Assembly (NCBI GenBank): GCA_003971905.1
Contig: RSEE01000118.1
Coordinates: forward strand, 1-64,000
From: Moniliella sp. 'wahieum'
Taxonomy: Eukaryota > Basidiomycota > Moniliellomycetes > Moniliellales > Moniliellaceae
Length of the DNA stretch: 64,000 nucleotides
Direction: 5' to 3'
Part shown: positions 56,925 to 64,000 of the stretch, one piece after another
How the letters are laid out: the number at the start of each line of letters is the position of its first letter
Numbering within the stretch: the stretch's first letter is position 1
Notes under the pieces: generated by a model
Databases searched by the model: none
Seen by the model: the letters and a program-made list of their open reading frames with translations, nothing else
What the model was told of the DNA's origin: nothing
Position numbers and translations under genes: made by a program

Positions 56925-59727
56925 TTAAGCAAGCGTAGCCGCCGCATGCGACAGCACCACCTTGCCTGTCTCCTTGATCTTGGCCAGAAATGTGACCTGC
57001 TTGCCCTCCTTCCACGCTGGGTCACCACCGTCTCGCCCGGGAAGACGGTCGAGGCAAAGCGGACCTTGACCGAAACAATGGGCCCATAAGTATCCACAAT
57101 CGCCTTGGTCGCCGGCAAAGGTGCAGAGGCCATGCAGGATCGGGCGGGAGAAGCCGCCGACCTTGGCAAAGTCGGGATCAATGTGCAGTGGGTTAAAGTC
57201 CCGCTCACCGGTACAACAGTACAGCGCTGCCTGGTCCACGTTCGTCTTCTGTTCCACCACCGCATCCGGCGCCGCGCAGGGGCGTGTTGACCCGCGCTTG
57301 CCTCGCCCCGGTCCTTGCCCGTCTTCTTGCCGCCAAACCCGCCCGCGCCGCGGATAAACACAGTAGACTGGTTCTCAAACAACAAGTCGCCCGATTCCTT
57401 TCATACGTCTTGGTCACGTCGTCACCGCGGCCGCCTTGCCCTTGTCCAGCACCTCGAGCAGCGCCGGCTTGATGACCAATGTACCGGCCACGGGGATCTC
57501 CTTGTAAATCTTCAGGTACTGTTCCCCGTGCAGCAACATCATTGGGCTAAAGTTGGGCAGCCAGTCGAGCGGTGGAAGAGGAGGCGCTAAACTGAGGAAT
57601 GACGCCAAACGTGGGCAAGGCCTGGAAGTCATCCGCTTGCTCAAACGTATACTTCCGCTCGGTCGCCTTGGCGCCCACGCCAAGGTTGTAGAGAATGACA
57701 TCCTTCTCGTCGTACGTGTACTCGGACGACTCGGTCGGTTGCTTCTTCGCCTCCCGGACCAACTCTGGGTCTTCAGGATCAATCGACGACGCCTCGCCCG
57801 CCTCCTCTACTTCCTCCACCTCGTCCCCTCACCATCCAAGTTGGCCATAATGTCGCCCAGTGCTCCTGGGTATCGGCGGGCCAATTGGCACGCTCGGGGT
57901 CAAAGTCAAAGATGCGCGTGATGCGCGCAGCCACCTTCTCCGGGGTCAGGGGCGTTTGGTGACTAAAGGCAACCCCACCAGCACGCTCCCAGCGTACCGC
58001 CGCCACCCAACCGCCCGACACCTCAACAGACCCTTGGTCACGTCTTCATTGTCCTCCGATGCCAGGTAAAACCACCAGCGGCGCAACATAGTCTGGCTTG
58101 AACGCATCCACCCTCTCCTGTGGCCAAACGGTCGCCGTCATAGCCGTCCCAGCGTTCGGGGCAATCGTGTTGGCCAAAATGTTGTACTTGGCGCCTTCAA
58201 TGGATAGGGTTTGAGTCAAGCCCAAAATGGCCGCCTTAGCCGTCGAGTAGTTGGCTTGACCAAAGTTGCCGTACAGCCCAACAGAAGAGGTGGTGTTAAT
58301 GATGCGGCCGTACTTTTGCTGGAGGAAGATGGGCCAGGCCGCCTTGCAGATGGAGTAGGTGCCGCGCAAGTGCACTGCAAGCACTGCCTTCCACTCGTCG
58401 TCCGTCATCGAGGCAAAGGACTTGTCGCGTAGAATACCTGCATTGTTGATGACTACATGCAGTCCGCCAAACGCCTTGACTGCCGCCTCGACAATCTTGG
58501 TGCCTTCCTCCACCGAGCCAATCGCCGGTGCGGCCTTCCCCCGGCCTTTTGAATCGCCTCTACTACCTCGGCCACATTCTTTTCGGAAAGTCATTGACCA
58601 CCACATTGGCCCCCGCCTTGCCAAACAAGAGCGCATACGCCTTGCCTAGTCCAGCGCCAGCGCCCGTGACGAGCACCGTCTTGCCATCAAATCGCACCTC
58701 GCCCCCCTGTTCATTGGCAGGGGCCTTCTTGGAGCGCTCAAGATGCTCCAGATGGTTGGCATCCGTAATGGCGGTCGGGTACTCCACGTCGCCATCAAAG
58801 TCAAGAATGTCATCAATCTTGGCCTTAATGGCGGCAGGGGTAAAGGTCGCGTCGGCGCGGAACACGTGGCCCTTGGTACGTTGGCGGCGCAGGCCCGCAT
58901 TGAAGCCTGCGCCCGACTCGATCAGCTGCCCTGTCACCTCCGAGTTGGCTGCACTGACCAGGTAGGCCACCAGTGGCGCCACATACTCCGGCTGCAGTTT
59001 CTCCAGAATCTCCGGCGGCATCACCGTTGCCGTCATCTGTGACGCGGCAATGGGAGCAATCGTGTTGACGAGAATGTTGTACTTGGCGCCCTCGATCGAC
59101 AGGGTGCGCGAAAAGCCGTAGAGTCCCAACTTGGCGGCACTGTAGTTGGCCTGGCCAAAGTTGCCGTAGATACCAGCGGCAGAAGAGATGTTGATGATGC
59201 GACCGTACTGGAGCAAGAACGAGGACACAAGTCAGAGACGGCAACAGGTGATCGAAGGAGAGGAAGGAAAACGAGAAGCAACAAACCTTTTGCTTGCGCA
59301 TGTAGGGCCAGGCAGCATGCGCACAGGTGTAGGATCCGGTCACATGCACGGCAATGACCGCATCAAACTCAGCGTCAGTCATCGACTTGAACGACTTGTC
59401 GCGCAGAATGCCGGCATTGTTGATGACAATGTCAATGCGGCCCCATGTGTCGACGGCCTGCTTACCAGCTTGTCGCCCTCAATGTTGGAGTTGTAGTTTG
59501 GCAATCGCTTCGCCACCGGCAGCCTTGATCTGGGCCACAACCACGTCGGCGGCCTTCTTGCTCTTGTCTTCGACAGCGGGGCCGAGGTCGTTGACGACGA
59601 CCTTGGCGCCGCGTGGCTGGCCAAGGACGGCGTAGGCCTTGCCGATGCCGTTGCCGGCGCCGGATGATGGAGCCATCTCGTTCTTGAAGGAGATGGAGCC
59701 GTTCTCGAGCTCGGGGAAGTGGGACAT
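56925..59727 (-). CDS. FOX2: Multifunctional beta-oxidation enzyme (FOX2 / MFE-2: dual (3R)-dehydrogenase plus enoyl-CoA hydratase 2)
   Basis: Carries out the second and third steps of peroxisomal beta-oxidation. Domain A (58,930-59,727) starts [11 protein letters not shown], with [22 protein letters not shown] and the active site [15 protein letters not shown]. Domain B (about 58,010-58,700) has [16 protein letters not shown] and a second [15 protein letters not shown]. Both keep the SDR Y-x3-K. The C-terminal hydratase-2 domain has [24 protein letters not shown] and [16 protein letters not shown] with [10 protein letters not shown]. An intron at 59,208-59,286 (GTTTGT, CTGAC, CAG) splits domain A. 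There is no SCP2 domain, as usual in fungi. The end reads SHAAATLA and stop, without an SKL-type PTS1. Several frame breaks. About 900 codons, normal. Confidence 0.97.
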
Positions 59728-60418
59728 GCTGGCGATGGTGGCAAGCAACGGGGGCGAGGAAGGCGAGGCGGCCGACGTTAAAAGGCGGGGAAGTGCGGGG
59801 GGGGGCGGTGAAAGCACGGCCAGAAGCCAGTACCTGGGGCGGTGCCTGCTGTGGGGGCCGGCTAATAAGGCAGCGTTAATGACGCGCTAACTGCGACGTG
59901 GGGGCGATGGGTGACTGGTGACATGCATGCTGCACCTGTACTGCGTATAATACCTGCATCGACTGCGTCTGTGCGTCGGTCGGCGTTGGGTGAATGGGCG
60001 AGGCAGGCCTAGCGCTTTGCCTTTTGCCCCACCAACAGGAGGGTCGGGTGTAAGCACGGACATACCTTGGTACACAACTGGGGTGTTATACCTGCTCTGC
60101 CCGCGCCGGGTTGGCTCTTGCGGCTGGAAGAAGCTTGGAGCTTGAAGCTTGAAGGCTCGGTGTGGCTCGGGCGGCGTTAGGCCTTTAAAACGCCCAGTGC
60201 ATCACTATACGCGCCAAGCGCCCCCGGCTTGCCCTCCAGCACTCCTATTGAAGGTCTATTCCACAGATCGCCTGCGTCCTCGGGCTGTGTGGAGAAAATA
60301 TATCAACAGTCTAATGTCCGCCACAGCGAACAGGAGACCCGGCCTAGGCGACCCAACTTCCATCACCGTTACGCACGTGGTCATCCCGTTCGTGTCCATC
60401 AACGTATCTTTCTCTTTC
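59728..60418. promoter_or_regulatory. FOX2 upstream region
   Basis: 690 bp containing the FOX2 promoter and the 3' flank of the hydrolase gene. It includes gaagcttggagcttgaagcttga (60,129-60,151) and a gtgactggtgac word (59,909). No TATA recognised. Confidence 0.4.
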
Positions 60419-61547
60419 TCATGCCTCGTCCCCATCGGCAAGCCACTTGGCTAGGACTGAGCCCAGGACTTGTTGTCTGGCTGTCCCACCAAAAGTGGCC
60501 AAAGTCAAGGCCAACGAGCGGGTGGACGAGGAAGGTAGCCTGGGGCAAAGCGGCGCGCAGCCATTCTGCCGCGACGGGTAGTAACGATCTTGTCCGCGTC
60601 GCCCTGCAAGGTGGCGATGGGCAGCTGGGCCGGCAAGCGAGCCAAGAGCGGGCACTGGTCGGCGCCAGTGACAATGAGATGGAACTGAGCTGCGACCACT
60701 TCGCGAGGCCGGTCGACCGACAGTGTATCCTTCACGCGCGTGTCAAAGAACGCTTGGTTGGCTGGATTGGCCAGCCAACTGGCGCATACGCCTTCTCCAA
60801 CAGCCACCGTGCCGCGCGTTCCTGTCCTCTTGGGGTCCGGACTTTCGCTCACTATTTCGCCCATCTTGGCCGGGTCCATGTCGGTGCCTGGGAACCGGGG
60901 CATGGTGGCAGCCAGAATGACCTTGTGGATTTCCACCCCTTCAATCACCAGAGGCAGGGACAACTGTCCCTTGTCCTTGGCTGCGTCTGGTTCGGCAGCC
61001 AGGTTACGGGTGATGATGTGCTGGACAGTGTAGCCACCCATGGACCAGCCCAGGAGCGAGCAGCGCTGAATCTGGAGATGGTGCAGCACGTCGAGTGCGT
61101 CCTGCGCCATCTGATCAGCACGCAGTTGCTCTGGCTTAAAGCCGGGAGGAAAGACAGATTCGCCCATGCCGCGGTTGTCCATCACAATCACCGGGCGAAC
61201 GGGCGCATGGTCTTCCTCGCCATTGACGACGAGCAGCTGGGGGAACGGGTCCCAATCTGTCATTAGGCAGGAGAGACCTGTAATCTGGGAACACAAAAGA
61301 AGCGCATCAGTCAGTCGATCCGTTTGTGCAATTGGAAACCTTCGGGGGAGGGCAGCGCCTCAATTTGTTGTGACGGCGGGGGCCATGCGTTTAGCTGGCC
61401 AGGAATGAAACGCACCACGAGCAACGGCACGCCCTTGGCCGAGGGAGCAAAGATGCGGTAGGCAAGTTTGGCACCATCGCGTCCGACCACTGTCCCTTTG
61501 TTGAAGGGGATAGAGGCCAAAGGACCGGATGTAGGGATGAATGGCAT
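60419..61547 (-). CDS. Alpha/beta-hydrolase fold enzyme
   Basis: Start MPFIPTSGPLASIPFNKG at 61,547. An intron at 61,285-61,339 (GTTTCC, CTGAC, CAG, 55 bp) precedes ITGLSCLMTDWDPF. Then RPVIVMDNRGMGES (oxyanion/turn region), the nucleophile elbow CSLLGWSMGGYTVQ (G-x-S-x-G), HKVILAATMPRFPGTDMDP, and a late strand PIATLQGDADKIV carrying the likely catalytic Asp. The catalytic His is probably in LDFGHFWWD. The end KWLADGDEA and stop at 60,419 is supported by its match to the end of the paralogue (FLADEERARL). Substrate not predictable: esterase, lactonase or epoxide hydrolase-like activities are all possible. It is the first of two tandem paralogues in the same orientation. Confidence 0.87.
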
Positions 61548-63502
61548 GGTGGTGTGTTGTGCGCAACAGAGTCAGAGGAAGCGAGGTGGAAAAGCTAGGG
61601 GAGAAAGCAATGAGGACTTTTCTATACGCACAGCCAAAGGGGGGTGTTTGGTATATATAGGTAGCAGACAGCGTCCACAGACGCTCAGCTTGGCGCTTAA
61701 CGTTTAACGTTGACGCTTATTTTGTTGGCACGCATCGCAGTTCGATATTGGCCCAGAGAGCGATCCGAGAGCTAAGAGAGGGGATCGACAGAGAAGACAT
61801 TTGTTGGGAATGGAGCTAGAATGGAGGGGATTCGCTTATCAGCGAGGGTATGCAATCTGGCCAATCACTCTGACTCGGGTCGTCGGGCACCACTAGCACA
61901 ACGAAGAGGTGATGCAGGTGATGACGATGATGCAGATGGTCGATGTCGATGATGAGATCGATGACAAGGCGAACCGGCGTTGTGGACCCTTTTTTAACAC
62001 GTGGCGCCCACGTGCGGTGCTACCGGTAGCTAACCGGCCCGACGACGGACCTATGGGCGGCGAGGCTGCTGGCTGACATGTGGCAGGCGCTCCCACGCTC
62101 TGACAGCGTTGGAACATGGTGTGGCGGGCTCAGCGCTCAGTCTGAGTAGTCAGTGTGCTCGCATACTGTGCATTATGTCATAGGCGCTCAGGCCTGTCTG
62201 AGATCTGACACCCTATTCCTGAGGGGCAGAGCGCGTCTTCTGACATGCATGATATGCCCCGACAACTGACACACCACACACCACAGCAACCTGCCGTGGC
62301 CATACCAGGCCATACCTGCTCGGCATGCCGAATTCAATCGACCCCGCTGTGCCTGACCCTTCTGACGGCTCAGGCTGAGCGCGGGCTGCTGAGTACTGAG
62401 TTGAGTATACTGAGTGCTGAGTCTCAGCCTGTTGCTCCATGGAATCCAAGCTAGCAGTCTCCTGCCATTAAAGTTTGAACGCACAGTAGACCGCGGTAGT
62501 CGGCAAGGAATCATTCAATCGTACCGGAAGTGTGGGGGTCAGATCTCAGAGCAGGAACAGCGGGGCTGCGAAGGCGGTGTTTTGTATACGAGCCATGTAG
62601 TCGCTTGGGGCCTGAGGTCCAGAGGCCTTCAGAGTGTAATGAGGCTTAAAGCTTAAGGTGAAAGCAGGGTAGCCGTCACTTGCTCATGCGGGAATAAGGG
62701 GCCACATAGCATAACCCTTTTGGTCTGGTTCGGGGCATGTGGGGGATGGGCGATGGCGCTGCGGCTCCGATGGGCTGCCTTGAAGCTTGAAGCTTGAGTT
62801 GAGTACTGAAAGTATTGTGGGGGGTACTTTCATACTCCTGTCTTGATCGATCGTCTATCGCCCCTCCTTCTCGCCCTCGCAGTTACTGAAGCTCATGAAG
62901 AATCCCAGGCATCGGGTTATACTTGTCATTACTACCACTGTGTTTGCCCGCAAAGAGAACATGTCTTTTTCGAAGCCACTAACTAGTAACTACACGTGGT
63001 GAAGTATACTGGTGTGACATGTGACATGTGAGCCTTGGTCGCTTCCATGGACCGTACGGGAACCGCCACCACATCCGCGGATGGCTCGTGTGTTTTGGCC
63101 AGAGGTCCTTCAGTGCCCCCTCAGAGCTTATAGGAGTTCCGTTGTTTTCTCGCTTCTGGTTGCCTTGTTCCGCAGCCTGGCAGCGACTGGCTGCTGGTAG
63201 ACGTTACTGGTTGGCCTGGCTTACACCACCACCACCACACCACCACTAGTGGTATTGCATCACCCTCGAGGACCATCCGACTCCCAATCTCCACACATAT
63301 ACCCTGATGGCAAGAGTTCGAAGGTTGAATACATTCAATGCGCTGAATTTTCCCTTCCTCATATTACCGGCCTTGCCACTGTTCACTCACGTGCATGTGC
63401 CAATATGATCCATTGCCCCCAACGAGGCTCCAAGGGCACGCCCAGCGTCCCACCGCTTCCGACACGGGCGGGTTGGTGCGGTGGACGTGCCTCCTGTTTC
63501 CC
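61548..63502. other. Intergenic region between the two hydrolase paralogues
   Basis: 1.95 kb without a gene. Contains ctgag-rich DNA (62,395-62,435), gcttaaagctta (62,645), an AAGCTTGAAGCTTGA motif (62,783) and gtgacatgtgacatgtga (63,014). Confidence 0.4.
61651..61658 (-). promoter_or_regulatory. TATA-like element of hydrolase gene
   Basis: TATATATA about 105 bp upstream of the hydrolase ATG, on its coding strand. Position fits a fungal core promoter; not otherwise tested. Confidence 0.4.
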
Positions 63503-64000
63503 TTACAGCCGAGCCCGTTCCTCGTCGGCCAAGAACGGCCGAGGACACGAGCCCAGTCGGGCCGTGTGCGGCTGGTCGAACCAAAAGTGGCCAAAGTCGA
63601 GGTGCTGGTGCGGGTGGAGGAGCTGCTTTGCGTGCGGGAGGGCGGAGCGAAGCAACTCGCCTCCGATCGGGTGCACCATGCGGTCTTGCTCGCCGTGGAC
63701 AATGGCAACGGGCAGCGCGGCGGGCAAGCTGGCGAGGAGCGGAGCCTGGTCGTCGCCGGAGAGGATGGCGTTGAGTTGGGCCGTGATGACACGTTGTGGC
63801 CGTTTGCCCTGGAGGCTATCGGCAAGCCGCGTCCAGCACGGCTTGGTTCGCAGGTTGGGCAAGCCAGCTGGGTGCGTACTGCAGTTCCAGCAAGTAACGC
63901 GCGGCGCGTGCGCGTGCCGTGTCCTTGTCCGGGCTGGTACGCAGCAGTTTGGCCATCTTGCCCGGGTCCATGTCCGTACCCACGGCCCTGGGCATGGTGG
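63503..64000 (-). CDS. Second alpha/beta-hydrolase, C-terminal part (runs off window)
   Basis: The right edge encodes MPRAVGTDMDPGKMAKL, which aligns with MPRFPGTDMDPAKMGEI of the neighbouring hydrolase. Then come SWLAQPANQAVLD, PLLASLPAALPVAIVHGEQD (catalytic Asp strand), HLDFGHFWFDQP (likely catalytic His) and the end FLADEERARL. At least one frame break lies near 63,850. The nucleophile elbow and N-terminus lie beyond the window. Confidence 0.82.
   Translation of the reverse strand, partial: PPCPGPWVRTWTRARWPNCCVPARTRTRHAHAPRVTCWNCSTHPAGLPNLRTKPCWTRLADSLQGKRPQRVITAQLNAILSGDDQAPLLASLPAALPVAIVHGEQDRMVHPIGGELLRSALPHAKQLLHPHQHLDFGHFWFDQPHTARLGSCPRPFLADEERARL

Noticed and set aside
60129-60151. 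Heat-shock element at the AAGCTTGAA cluster
   Set aside because: The alternating nGAAn / nTTCn spacing is not met; the motif is a repeated AAGCTTGAA instead.

Overview
This is fungal nuclear DNA. The evidence is a run of unmistakable fungal orthologues (SNU13, SFT2, ARB1, RAD16, FOX2-type multifunctional enzyme, SEC3, triosephosphate isomerase, muskelin, a Zn2Cys6 regulator, and an AAA-type mitochondrial ATPase of a fungal family) with few, short GT-AG introns, mostly starting GTACGT and carrying a CTGAC/CTAAC branch site. The sequence is clearly G+C rich and the genes are intron-poor. The best guess is a basidiomycete or another intron-poor filamentous or yeast-like fungus, but the lineage cannot be fixed by eye.

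Layout. Positions 1-16.5 kb are a repeat-rich, gene-poor, subtelomere-like block. Degenerate CCCTAA-like tracts lie near the left end. After them comes a mosaic of decayed, repeatedly duplicated modules: a CCHC zinc knuckle, a non-LTR-type reverse transcriptase with GVRQG and YLDD motifs, a second RT copy that has lost its catalytic core, and units holding ten intron-like cassettes. From 16.9 kb onward lies ordinary single-copy gene space: inositol polyphosphate multikinase (+), SFT2 (-), SNU13 (+), mitochondrial AAA-type ATPase (+), muskelin (+), triosephosphate isomerase (-), RAD16 (+), a TDA3/DAO-type FAD oxidoreductase (+), a Zn2Cys6 transcription factor (+), exocyst SEC3 (+), ARB1 (-), a multi-pass membrane protein (-), peroxisomal-type multifunctional beta-oxidation enzyme (-), and two paralogous alpha/beta hydrolases (-), the last cut by the window edge.

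Nearly every host gene is interrupted by single-base frameshifts. In the cases checked against conserved motifs (SNU13, TPI, RAD16, FAD oxidoreductase, membrane protein) one G or C is missing from a short G/C run. Because essential genes are hit equally, these look like homopolymer errors in an unpolished long-read assembly, not pseudogenes. Gene spans below therefore run from start to stop across the breaks, and some ends are approximate.

The host genes serve separate housekeeping functions (glycolysis, splicing, ribosome biogenesis, secretion, repair, lipid oxidation, inositol phosphate signalling). No biosynthetic cluster or operon-like logic is visible. The most unusual material is the intron-bearing repeat family in the left 16.5 kb, an 11-residue tandem repeat inside SEC3, and a multifunctional beta-oxidation enzyme without a recognisable C-terminal PTS1.
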